Position numbers and translations under genes: made by a program. 8,441 nt of DNA from Campylobacteraceae bacterium (GTDB taxonomy: Bacteria > Campylobacterota > Campylobacteria > Campylobacterales > Sulfurovaceae), in assembly GCA_027002755.1 (NCBI GenBank), contig JALWZI010000034.1:1-8441 (forward strand), given 5' to 3'. The notes below the pieces were generated by a model that was given only the letters and a program-made list of their open reading frames with translations, did no database searches and was not told where the DNA came from. Below, in pieces: positions 1 to 6,416 of this stretch. How positions within the stretch are numbered: the stretch's first letter is position 1; each line of letters starts with the position of its first letter.

Positions 1-1640
1 AGGTCCAGACCACCCAGTTTGATATCCATCTGCATCGCCGTGATCCCCTTGCGGGTACCGGCGACCTTGAAGTCCATATCTCCGTCGTGATCCTCCAGCC
101 CCATGATGTCGGTGAGGATCGCATAGTTATCCCCCTCTTTGACCAGTCCCATGGCCACTCCGGCCACCAGATCGCTGATCTCGGCTTCCGCAGAGATCAG
201 GGCCAGGGAACCGGCACAGACCGTCGCCATGGAGGAGGACCCGTTGCTCTCCAGGATCTCCGAGACCAGGCGGATCGTGCGGGAGAGTTCCCGGTCGATC
301 ACCGGCTCCAGGGCCCGCTTGGCCAGATTTCCGTGCCCCAGCTCCCGGCGGCTCGGTGCCCCGATGGGACGGGCCTCTCCGACGGAGAAGGGCGGAAAGT
401 TGTAGTGAACCATGAAGCGTTCCGTCCGGGGAGCCCGTTCCGTCAGCATCTCGTAGAGCTGGCCCTCTTTTCCCTCCCCCAGGGTCACTGTCGCCAGGGC
501 CTGGGTCTCCCCGCGGGTGAAGAGACAGGAGCCGTGGACACTGGGCAGGAGATTGGTCTCGATGCTGATGGGACGGACCTCATCCAGTTTCCGACCGTCG
601 GCACGGCGCCCCTCTTCCAGGATCTGCCGGCGGAGTTTCTCCCGTTTGACGGTCTCGATGGCCCGGTAGACCTCCAGAGGATCCCGGTGCATCCCCGCCT
701 CCTGCAAAAAGGCCTCGACCCGCTGCATCACTCCGTCGATGATATCTCCCCGTTCACTCTTGGAGAGTCCTTCCATGGCTGCCTGGATCTCCGAGCCGAA
801 GCGCTCTCTCACCAGAGCCGTCAGCTCCTCCAGCCTCTCAGGGTCCGTTACCGACGGCAGGGAGGGGACTTCCTTCTTCTGGGGCAGAAAAGCCTCTTCG
901 TATCTACGGCAGGCGGCGGCGATCTCTCCCTGGGCCTGGCCGACCAGGGCGACCAGTTCGTCTTCGCCCAGTTCGTTGCTCTCCTGATGGGGCAGCAGGA
1001 TCGGCATCGGTCCCATCAGGAGCTCCGGATCGGGCATCTCCCCGACCTCGGTCGTCTCGGTGGCTTTCGCCGCCATCTCGATCATCAGCAGTTCCTCGTC
1101 ACTCCCGACCAGCAGCAGGTCCAGAGCACTCTCCTCCATTGCGCTCCGGGTAGGGTTGAGCAGACGTTCATCGTTGCGGCGTCCGATGCGGACCGCCGCG
1201 ATACTGCGGCGTACCGGCAGATCGGAGACCAGCAAGGCGGCATTGGCCGCATGAAGCGCCGCCACCTGCAGATCTGTCTCCGGATCGGCACTGAGCACCA
1301 GGATCGTGATCACCGTTGGATAGGCGAAATCCGTCGGAAAGAGAGGGCGCAGAGAGCGGTCCACAATGCGGGAGGTGAGCGTCTCGAAATCACTGGGTTT
1401 GCTCTCGCGCTTGATGAAACCGCCGGGGATCTTCGCGGCGGCGTAGGCTTTCTCGATATATTGTACTGTCAAAGGGAGGAAGGGTTCGTTGACCGGTTTC
1501 TCGTCCATGACGACGGTCGCCAGGATCACCGTCTTTCCTGATCGGTAGATGACGGAGCCGTTGCTCTGACGGGCCACCTTGCCCAGGGTGTAGCTCTCGT
1601 TGAGCCTGTTCGCTTCGATCTCGATAATCTTTTCCTGCAT
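1..1640 (-). CDS. pnp: Polyribonucleotide nucleotidyltransferase (PNPase), 5' part; runs off the left edge
   Basis: This is a phosphorolytic 3'-5' exoribonuclease of mRNA decay, normally a trimer. 546 codons are visible from the ATG at 1640, out of about 700-720 usual for the family. Residues 56-102 match the first RNase PH domain (LPLTVQYIEKAYAAAKIPGG, then KPSDFETL and SLRPLFP). The second, catalytic RNase PH domain follows, with TRGETQALATVTLG, then GAPSRRELGHGNLAKRAL, then GLEDHDGDMDFKVAGTRKG. D517 and D523 correspond to the catalytic/metal aspartates 486 and 492 of the E. coli enzyme. The frame is still open at base 1 (KLGGLD), so the KH and S1 RNA-binding domains lie outside the window. 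TAAGGA about 11 bases upstream is the likely ribosome-binding site. The start lies 17 bases after the stop of the J-domain gene, so the two are probably co-transcribed. No frameshift is seen. Identification is certain at family level. Confidence 0.97.
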   Translation of the reverse strand, partial: MQEKIIEIEANRLNESYTLGKVARQSNGSVIYRSGKTVILATVVMDEKPVNEPFLPLTVQYIEKAYAAAKIPGGFIKRESKPSDFETLTSRIVDRSLRPLFPTDFAYPTVITILVLSADPETDLQVAALHAANAALLVSDLPVRRSIAAVRIGRRNDERLLNPTRSAMEESALDLLLVGSDEELLMIEMAAKATETTEVGEMPDPELLMGPMPILLPHQESNELGEDELVALVGQAQGEIAAACRRYEEAFLPQKKEVPSLPSVTDPERLEELTALVRERFGSEIQAAMEGLSKSERGDIIDGVMQRVEAFLQEAGMHRDPLEVYRAIETVKREKLRRQILEEGRRADGRKLDEVRPISIETNLLPSVHGSCLFTRGETQALATVTLGEGKEGQLYEMLTERAPRTERFMVHYNFPPFSVGEARPIGAPSRRELGHGNLAKRALEPVIDRELSRTIRLVSEILESNGSSSMATVCAGSLALISAEAEISDLVAGVAMGLVKEGDNYAILTDIMGLEDHDGDMDFKVAGTRKGITAMQMDIKLGGLD

Positions 1641-1657
1641 CGTCTTCTGATTCCTTA

Positions 1658-1921
1658 TTAGATTTTGAACTTGTCGGAATGGTGGGCCTGGGGATTCTGC
1701 TGGGCCATCTCCTCTTCGTCAAAACGGAAACGGAAATTCTCCACATACTCCATCAGTGTCTCGTAGGCCCGGTTGATCTCCTCCATCTTTCGTGCATCCC
1801 CGGCATTCCGGTCCGGATGATGACGTCGTGCCAGTTGACGATAACGTTTTTTGATCTCTCTCCGGGTCACCAGGGGAGGCAACCCCAGCGTCTCCAGAGC
1901 TTTGCGGATCGACGGCTGCAT
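1658..1921 (-). CDS. Short J-domain (DnaJ-like) protein
   Basis: This 87-residue protein is almost entirely one J-domain. A helix rich in basic residues (RREIKKRYRQLARR, about 20-33) precedes the diagnostic HPD tripeptide at 35-37 (HHPDRN), and then a third helix (MEEINRAYETLMEYV, about 46-60). J-domains stimulate the ATPase of DnaK/Hsp70. There is no Gly/Phe region, zinc-finger or C-terminal substrate-binding domain, so this is a minimal class III J-protein rather than DnaJ itself. The tail (61-87) is polar and shows no domain. The ATG directly follows the lptD stop (TAGATG, no gap) and has no good Shine-Dalgarno sequence, so translation probably depends on ribosomes finishing lptD. The partner and client are unknown. 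Its position between lptD and pnp suggests only co-expression. Confidence 0.9.
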   Translation of the reverse strand: MQPSIRKALETLGLPPLVTRREIKKRYRQLARRHHPDRNAGDARKMEEINRAYETLMEYVENFRFRFDEEEMAQQNPQAHHSDKFKI

Positions 1922-4054
1922 CTAGAGTTTCTCGGGCGAACCGCTTCCCACACCCCCGAAGGGAACCAGATTGAACTGGAAAGTGACGGAGTTGTTATGA
2001 AGTGATCCCCGGCCGCTCTTGGTCAGAACCGGGGTAATCTCCTGCTTGAACATCAGTGTCATGTTCCAGCATTTTTTGTCGTAGAGGATCCCCGCTTTCC
2101 AATTCTTGGAACTCTTTTCTTTGAAATCGTAACTGTATCCGCCGTACCAGGTCACACGTTCATTCTGCTTGTAGCGGAGGTCCAGACCCATTTCGTTCTG
2201 ACTCAGCCAGTGGCGGGTATCGTCGCTGTCCTCTTTGCGTGTGTGGGTCAGACTCAGTCCGAAGGTCTCGTCACTGTAACTGAAGGTGTTGGCCAGTTGA
2301 CTGAGGGTGTGATAACGGATGGAGTAGTCGATCCGGCTGGAAAAGCTGTAGGCCCCATAACTCAGATGCAACTCCTGACGCAGCTCATTCCAGCGGGAAT
2401 CGTTCTCCGGATAGTAGTCGGCCACGACCAGATAATCGGCTTTGAAAGGTCGGTCGTAGGACTCCCAGAAATGATGCATCTTGAAGGAGAGACGTGCATC
2501 GTAGATCATATCGAGATCATAATCCCTGATCAGATTGTCATTGAGATCGTTGTAACTCAGATCCCCTTCCGCCAGAAGCGTGCTCTTGCTGAAGGCCGCT
2601 GCCAGAAGCATCGTATGCAATCCGCTCTCATAGCTGCGCACCAGGTCACCGGAGAGTTCGATATTGTGGTGCAGCGCCAATGCCGCATAATGATCCTGGC
2701 CGATATTGAGGGAGTTCTCCTCCATAAACTTGGTATCGGAAGCACTCAGCTCCTCTTCGACGGTAAGATTGAGATAATCCCCAAAGAGGGAGGTGTGAAA
2801 CTCCACCGGCAGCGAAGCAACTCCCTGCAATGCCCGGGTCCCGTCTTCCCGCCAGTAGTTGTGCAGCTGGGCATCGAAACTGTAGTGCAGGAACTCACTC
2901 CCCAGAGTCGTGGAGAATTTGTGGTACTGAAGCACCGGCAGTTCCTGGATGGTTTCGTTGTTGTCCTTGGTGGTTGTATCGATGAAATAGCGGGCTCTCA
3001 ATCCGAAGTACTGCTCATCGTTGTAGAGGAAATAGTTGATTCGGGACTCTTTGAACCGGCTGGTCTCTTCCAGATGGCCCAGTGCCGAGTACTGGAGGTT
3101 CTCGTAGTCGATATCGTTGAAGAGATTGATATTGGCATAGAACCCGTCCCGATACCCTTCGGGCTTCCAGCTTTTGAGGAAATTGGTGCTCTCATAGAGC
3201 AGTTCGAATCCGTAATGGCTTCTGTTCTCAAGGTCATGTTCCTCAACGAAAGAGTTCTTATCCCGGAAATATCCGGTGCGGATCTGGCCCTGGGACCAGG
3301 GACTGTCCACAAAGCGAAACGTCCCGTAAATCCCGTATCCCCGATTGGTTCGGATCGAAGGGTTGAACTCCATATCCATACTGGGAGAGATTGCCCAGAA
3401 ATAGGGTTGTTCATAGTAGAATCCCTCATCCTTGCCGTACCCAAAATGGGGCATCAGAAGCCCCGAATGACGTTGACGTTCCAGAGAAAATCCCAGATAG
3501 GGGGTATAGAGAACGGGGGTTTTCCCTGCATAGAGCTTGACATCATGCAGGCGCATATATTTGGTTTCGGAATCGTAGATCGCCTCGCCGAATTTCACCG
3601 ACCAGTCCGGATCCTCCATGGAACAGCTCGACAGTACACTGTTGCGCAGTGTGTAGTTTCCATCCTGTTTTTCGGCACTGTCGGCATAGACCCAGATATC
3701 GTCCCGATCGGTCTGGTAGAAATCGCTGAAGGTGACATGCTTTTTGTCCACTTCGAAGACCACTTTGTCGGCCAGGACTTTGCTGCCCCGGTTGCTGAGC
3801 ACCTCCACATGCCCTTCCACAACGATCCGGTCGGCCCGGCGATCGTAGCGGGCCCGGTCCCCGAGAAAAAGTGTTCCGTCATAGGCGAGTACGACGTGCC
3901 CTTTGGCATAGACGGTATCTCCCCGGCTCTCGAAACTGTCGGCATAGAGCTCGGCCGAGCCTTCACTGCCGCCCGCCGCCGCTTTGAGGAGGGCGGTGGA
4001 GAGCAGAAGCAGAATTCCCAGGACCTTAACAATCATCCGCCACCCTCGTTTCAT
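1922..4054 (-). CDS. lptD: LPS-assembly protein LptD (OstA/Imp), outer membrane
   Basis: This protein forms the outer-membrane barrel that inserts lipopolysaccharide into the outer leaflet. It is 710 residues; E. coli LptD is 784. A signal peptide covers about 1-27 (positive start, then VLGILLLLSTALLKAAA). Residues about 34-135 form the OstA/LptA-like beta-jellyroll (AELYADSFESRGDTVYAKGH, then ARYDRRADRIVVEGHVEV). The family signature SSCSMEDPDW is at 142-151. The rest is a barrel rich in alternating aromatic strands, ending in a beta strand near VTFQFNLVPF. Only two cysteines exist, C144 and C662. They sit where the N-domain and barrel cysteines of E. coli LptD form interdomain disulfides. 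The start is uncertain: the ATG at 4054 has no Shine-Dalgarno sequence, while the ATG at 4036 (residue 7) has GAGGG six bases upstream and still leaves a signal peptide. The gene lies 96 bases after purD and abuts the J-domain gene. Confidence 0.95.
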   Translation of the reverse strand: MKRGWRMIVKVLGILLLLSTALLKAAAGGSEGSAELYADSFESRGDTVYAKGHVVLAYDGTLFLGDRARYDRRADRIVVEGHVEVLSNRGSKVLADKVVFEVDKKHVTFSDFYQTDRDDIWVYADSAEKQDGNYTLRNSVLSSCSMEDPDWSVKFGEAIYDSETKYMRLHDVKLYAGKTPVLYTPYLGFSLERQRHSGLLMPHFGYGKDEGFYYEQPYFWAISPSMDMEFNPSIRTNRGYGIYGTFRFVDSPWSQGQIRTGYFRDKNSFVEEHDLENRSHYGFELLYESTNFLKSWKPEGYRDGFYANINLFNDIDYENLQYSALGHLEETSRFKESRINYFLYNDEQYFGLRARYFIDTTTKDNNETIQELPVLQYHKFSTTLGSEFLHYSFDAQLHNYWREDGTRALQGVASLPVEFHTSLFGDYLNLTVEEELSASDTKFMEENSLNIGQDHYAALALHHNIELSGDLVRSYESGLHTMLLAAAFSKSTLLAEGDLSYNDLNDNLIRDYDLDMIYDARLSFKMHHFWESYDRPFKADYLVVADYYPENDSRWNELRQELHLSYGAYSFSSRIDYSIRYHTLSQLANTFSYSDETFGLSLTHTRKEDSDDTRHWLSQNEMGLDLRYKQNERVTWYGGYSYDFKEKSSKNWKAGILYDKKCWNMTLMFKQEITPVLTKSGRGSLHNNSVTFQFNLVPFGGVGSGSPEKL

Positions 4055-4130
4055 TTTCGGAAATATTTCTATCGGAAGGAAAGATCGCCGGACATACCGA
4101 AGGATGGCGCCGCATCTCTTTCGGATTCAT
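4026..4130 (-). CDS. Possible 34-residue leader ORF upstream of and overlapping lptD
   Basis: An ATG at 4130 is preceded by the strongest Shine-Dalgarno sequence in the window, GGGAGGGGGAG at 4146-4136, five bases before the start. The frame begins MNPKEMRRHPSVCPAIF, is 34 codons long, and ends at a TAA at 4028-4026, 29 bases inside lptD in a different frame. The peptide resembles nothing I recognise and has no signal peptide or domain. If translated, it would deliver ribosomes to the lptD start region, where the 4054 ATG lacks its own ribosome-binding site and the TAA lies just past the alternative start at 4036. It could therefore be a coupling leader. Alternatively, the purine-rich stretch is chance sequence after the purD stop. 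Evidence is only the Shine-Dalgarno match and the geometry. Confidence 0.28.
   Translation of the reverse strand: MNPKEMRRHPSVCPAIFPSDRNISENETRVADDC
4037..4047 (-). promoter_or_regulatory. Ribosome-binding site candidate for the internal lptD start at 4036
   Basis: GAGGG at 4047-4043 lies six bases before the ATG at 4036. It is a better arrangement than the region before the ATG at 4054 (TTTCCGAAA). It argues that lptD may begin MIVKVLGILLLL, giving a 704-residue precursor. Both versions keep a plausible signal peptide, so protein features do not decide. Confidence 0.4.
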
Positions 4131-4150
4131 AGGATCTCCCCCTCCCATCC

Positions 4151-5425
4151 TCACGCCTCCAGAGCCTGATAGGCGATGTCGGTCCGACACTGTTTGCCGG
4201 CGAAATGGACCTGACCGACCAGCATGTAGGCCCGGTCACGGGCTTCACGGATCGACTCTCCCAATCCCACACAGACGAGCACCCGCCCTCCGGTGGCGTA
4301 GAGTTTGCCATCCTCCCCCCGGCTGACCCCGGCGAAAGAGATATGGCTGTTACGGGCCAGCTCTTCATGGTGGATCTCATCGATGATGATCTCGGCGGGT
4401 TCACTGGAGCGATAGGGGTAGTTTTTGCTGGCCATGACGACGCCCACGGCGTAACGGTCATAGAATTCGATGCTCGCCTCGGAGAGTCTGCCCGTTGCCG
4501 CTTTGTAGAAAAGCTCACTGGCGGGCGATTTGAGCAGCGGCATCAGCACTTCGCACTCCGGATCACCGAAACGGACGTTGTACTCCAGGATATAAGGCTC
4601 ACCCTCCACCACCATCACGCCCATGAAGAGCACTCCGGTAAAGGGCATCCCCTCTTTTTCCATCCCCTCCAGCGTGGGACGGATCACCCGCTCGTCCAGT
4701 TCCCTATAGATCGACTCGTTGACCAGCGGCGTCGGGGCGTAAGCCCCCATTCCTCCGGTATTGGGCCCCTTGTCTCCATTGAGGAGCCGTTTATGGTCCT
4801 GCGCGGCGGGAAGGACCACATAGTCCTTGCCGTCACAGATGGCGAAGACCGAGAGTTCGTAGCCGTCCAGGAACTCCTCCACGACGATCCGACTGCCCGC
4901 CTCGCCAAAGGATTCACCGCTGAGCATCCCCTGAGCCGCCTCCCTGGCCTCTTCACGGGAAGGGGCGATAATGACCCCTTTCCCGGCACAGAGACCGTCG
5001 GCCTTGACCACGATGGGAGCTTCCAGTGTGTCGATAAATGCCGAAGCCTTCTCGAAAGAGTCCGTTTCGAGATAGCGGGCAGTAGGGATCCCGTGCCTGG
5101 CCAGGAAATTCTTCATGAAAATCTTGGACCCCTCCAGCTGTGCCGCCTGTGCCGACGGACCGAAGATCGTCAACCCCTCCTCCTTGAAGATATCCACGAT
5201 CCCCTCAACCAAAGGGGCTTCCGGGCCCACGATGGTCAGATCGATCCCTTCCTCTTTGGCAAAAGCGGCCAGTTCACGGTGCTCTTTGATCGACAGATTC
5301 TCGCCCAGTTCATCTGTCGCGCCGTTGCCCGGGGCAAACCAGATCTTCTCCACTGCCGGGTCACGTTGCAGTGCCAATCCGATGGAATACTCCCGTCCTC
5401 CGCTTCCGACCACCAATACCTTCAT
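4151..5425 (-). CDS. purD: Phosphoribosylamine-glycine ligase (GAR synthetase)
   Basis: The enzyme catalyses the second step of de novo purine synthesis in the cytosol: phosphoribosylamine + glycine + ATP to GAR. It is 424 residues, full length for the family (E. coli 429). The N-domain starts [27 protein letters not shown] is at about 67-78. The ATP-grasp domain begins with [16 protein letters not shown] and continues through [33 protein letters not shown] and the metal-binding [10 protein letters not shown]. The C-terminal domain contains the small-strand [12 protein letters not shown]. Tyr replaces the usual His in the GGREH motif, which as I remember it is common in Campylobacterota. GGAGG four bases before the ATG is a good ribosome-binding site. 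The gene lies downstream of the 6S-like RNA on the same strand. I see no promoter of its own between them, so it may rely on read-through. Confidence 0.97.
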   Translation of the reverse strand: MKVLVVGSGGREYSIGLALQRDPAVEKIWFAPGNGATDELGENLSIKEHRELAAFAKEEGIDLTIVGPEAPLVEGIVDIFKEEGLTIFGPSAQAAQLEGSKIFMKNFLARHGIPTARYLETDSFEKASAFIDTLEAPIVVKADGLCAGKGVIIAPSREEAREAAQGMLSGESFGEAGSRIVVEEFLDGYELSVFAICDGKDYVVLPAAQDHKRLLNGDKGPNTGGMGAYAPTPLVNESIYRELDERVIRPTLEGMEKEGMPFTGVLFMGVMVVEGEPYILEYNVRFGDPECEVLMPLLKSPASELFYKAATGRLSEASIEFYDRYAVGVVMASKNYPYRSSEPAEIIIDEIHHEELARNSHISFAGVSRGEDGKLYATGGRVLVCVGLGESIREARDRAYMLVGQVHFAGKQCRTDIAYQALEA

Positions 5426-5439
5426 CCTGCCTCCATTTT

Positions 5440-5489
5440 CGAGAAATCAGCAATCGGAAATTCCGCGATTTCCCATTTCTCATTTCTCG
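5440..5489. repeat. Nested inverted repeat with three ATTTCYC heptads, purD leader
   Basis: CGAGAAAT (5440-5447) is matched by ATTTCTCG (5482-5489), an eight-base perfect inverted repeat. Nested inside, GGAAAT (5456-5461) is matched by ATTTCC (5468-5473). On the plus strand the right half is three consecutive heptads, ATTTCCC, ATTTCTC, ATTTCTC (5468-5488). The element fills most of the space between the 3' end of the structured RNA and the purD ribosome-binding site (5432-5436), so in a read-through transcript it would form a hairpin in the purD leader. The heptad make-up resembles dispersed intergenic repeats, but only one copy is present here. Confidence 0.6.
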
Positions 5490-5493
5490 TCTC

Positions 5494-5513
5494 AAAAAGA
5501 AACCCCCGGGTGG
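5494..5513 (-). terminator. U-rich 3' end of the 6S-like RNA
   Basis: The 3' arm of the closing stem (CCACCC then GGGGG, 5513-5503) is followed at once by TTTCTTTTT (5502-5494) on the minus strand. This resembles an intrinsic terminator in which the RNA's own end-to-end stem supplies the hairpin. The same site read on the plus strand has no T-run after a stem. It may be leaky, since purD lies downstream without an evident promoter. Confidence 0.6.
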
Positions 5514-5696
5514 CCGTATTTGCTATGTGTCGGCCCTGATAAGCCAACGGTGGAGGAGTGAAGCGGTCTTCAGGGGACGGCATCTCGCCCGTTGCCGGAC
5601 TCAGGCGATGTCATCCACACACCGACCGCTTACAGAGTCCTCCAATACTTTATGTGTTGGACCCCATTTGCAAGTAGGCGAACCACCCAGGGTTGT
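5494..5696 (-). ncRNA. ssrS: 6S RNA (SsrS)-like regulatory RNA, about 200 nt
   Basis: 6S RNA mimics an open promoter and binds the sigma-70 RNA polymerase holoenzyme. No annotation was available; I inferred this gene from pairing on the minus strand. Closing stem: 5694-5690 with 5505-5501, then 5688-5683 with 5513-5508. Second stem: 5678-5670 with 5523-5514, with one C-A mismatch and one bulge. A large central bubble follows. Next, 5644-5638 pairs with 5557-5551 (7 bp) and 5631-5624 with 5568-5561 (8 bp). The apical part is 5616-5612 with 5579-5575, 5610-5607 with 5584-5581, and GUCCG-GCAA-CGGGC (5600-5587) with a GNRA tetraloop. The 3' side of the bubble can fold GUUGGC/GCCGAC (5548-5543 with 5534-5529), a trait described in 6S RNAs. 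Length, rod shape, promoter, U-rich end and a downstream purine gene all agree. Another long-hairpin RNA cannot be excluded. Confidence 0.8.
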
Positions 5697-5700
5697 AACG

Positions 5701-5737
5701 ATTATAACCAAAGCGGAGTTAGCCGAAAATAAAAAAA
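5701..5737 (-). promoter_or_regulatory. Promoter of the 6S-like RNA
   Basis: A perfect TATAAT (5706-5701) sits 7 bases before A5694, and the closing stem begins at that A. The -35 position (5729-5724, TTTTCG) does not match TTGACA. A run of seven T and a following TTTT lie upstream (5737-5726). A strong -10 with T-rich upstream DNA and no -35 is what is known for the main sigma factor in Campylobacter and Helicobacter. The start at 5694-5696 is inferred. Confidence 0.75.
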
Positions 5738-5756
5738 GAGGAGGTGAGGATTAATA

Positions 5757-6416
5757 TCATTTAGTATCATTCAAAGTTTCGGCAAGATGCCTTGCCGCAG
5801 CCAGACAGGCGTCAATCGTCGGCTCCGAAGCCACCCTGAATTTTGCCCCGTCGGGAAGGTGTTCCAGCGTCGCCCGACCGATAACCACAGCATGATAATC
5901 CGGTCTCCAAGGGAAATTCTCCAGAAAGCAGTGAATGGTCGAGGGAGAGGTAAAGACGATCACCGCTCCCTCAGGTGGTGCCTCCTCCGGGGCATAGTGC
6001 CGGCAGGAGGTTTCGTAGATGATCTGTTCCTGCAGCTCGATCCCCGCCTTCGCCAGATAGCCGCGGCTGTCGAAAGAGACCTGCCGGGGACGTAGGTAGA
6101 GGATCCGCCGGCTGCGGAACTTCTCGACCAGGTCGCGAGCCAGAGTGGCACCATAGTACTCTTTGGGACGATAAAGAACCGTTCCGCCCAGTTTCCGGAT
6201 CTGCTTTTCCGTCGCGGGACCGATCGCCACAGTGGGTAGGCGTTTCCAGGAGGGATCGATCCGTTCGGCACTGATGACGGCCTGCTTGGAGGAGAACATC
6301 AGGGTATCACAATCCTCCAAATCCAGATGATCGGCGACCAGCGAGAATTCGATCATCGGCAGAGGATGCGTCCCCGACCGGGCAAGGGGGGAGGTGAGAT
6401 AGATGGGAGGTTTCAA
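5757..6416 (-). CDS. hemD: Uroporphyrinogen-III synthase
   Basis: The enzyme cyclises hydroxymethylbilane, with inversion of ring D, to uroporphyrinogen III in cytosolic tetrapyrrole (heme, siroheme) synthesis. It is 219 residues, slightly short for the family. The sequence is poorly conserved, as is normal for HemD, but the pattern fits. It has FSSKQAV (about 42-48) and VAIGPATEKQIRKLG (63-77). Next come YLRPRQVSFDSRGYLAKAG with EQIIYETSC (about 107-137), VIVFTSPSTIHCFLENF, VVIGRATLEHL, and SEPTIDACLAAA near the end. These correspond to the two-domain fold with its mirrored segments. The start is TTG at 6416, overlapping the exporter stop (TTGA), with GGAG seven bases upstream; the next ATG (residue 21) would delete the first strand. 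Overlap implies translational coupling with the upstream metal-exporter gene. No hairpin terminator is visible after the stop. Confidence 0.9.
   Translation of the reverse strand: MKPPIYLTSPLARSGTHPLPMIEFSLVADHLDLEDCDTLMFSSKQAVISAERIDPSWKRLPTVAIGPATEKQIRKLGGTVLYRPKEYYGATLARDLVEKFRSRRILYLRPRQVSFDSRGYLAKAGIELQEQIIYETSCRHYAPEEAPPEGAVIVFTSPSTIHCFLENFPWRPDYHAVVIGRATLEHLPDGAKFRVASEPTIDACLAAARHLAETLNDTK

Noticed and set aside
1390..1746. A 118-codon minus-strand frame across the start of pnp.
   Set aside because: It is an out-of-frame shadow of the J-domain gene and pnp, which explain the same DNA with clear family motifs.
2210..4132. A 640-codon open frame on the plus strand opposite lptD, with similar long plus-strand frames opposite pnp (87-1541) and purD (4205-5539).
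   Set aside because: The minus-strand proteins are unmistakable. The antisense translations lack any recognisable domain, and such open frames arise from the codon use of the genes opposite.
5494..5696. Reading the structured RNA on the plus strand.
   Set aside because: The plus strand has no -10 box before the stem and no T-run after it. The tip loop would be UUGC instead of the GNRA loop GCAA, and the GUUGGC/GCCGAC hairpin would contain a C-A mismatch. One G-U pair in the second stem favours plus, but the other signals outweigh it.
5494..5696. Other common RNAs for this gap: tmRNA, SRP RNA, RNase P RNA, TPP or cobalamin riboswitch.
   Set aside because: None of their core sequences (for example GGAAGCAGCC of SRP RNA, or a CCA-ended acceptor of tmRNA) is present, and the single long rod does not fit them.
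5739..5747. AGGAGGTGA on the plus strand, a perfect Shine-Dalgarno match.
   Set aside because: No convincing plus-strand start or reading frame follows; the nearest frames run antisense through hemD. It is more likely the complement of the pyrimidine-rich stretch upstream of the 6S promoter.
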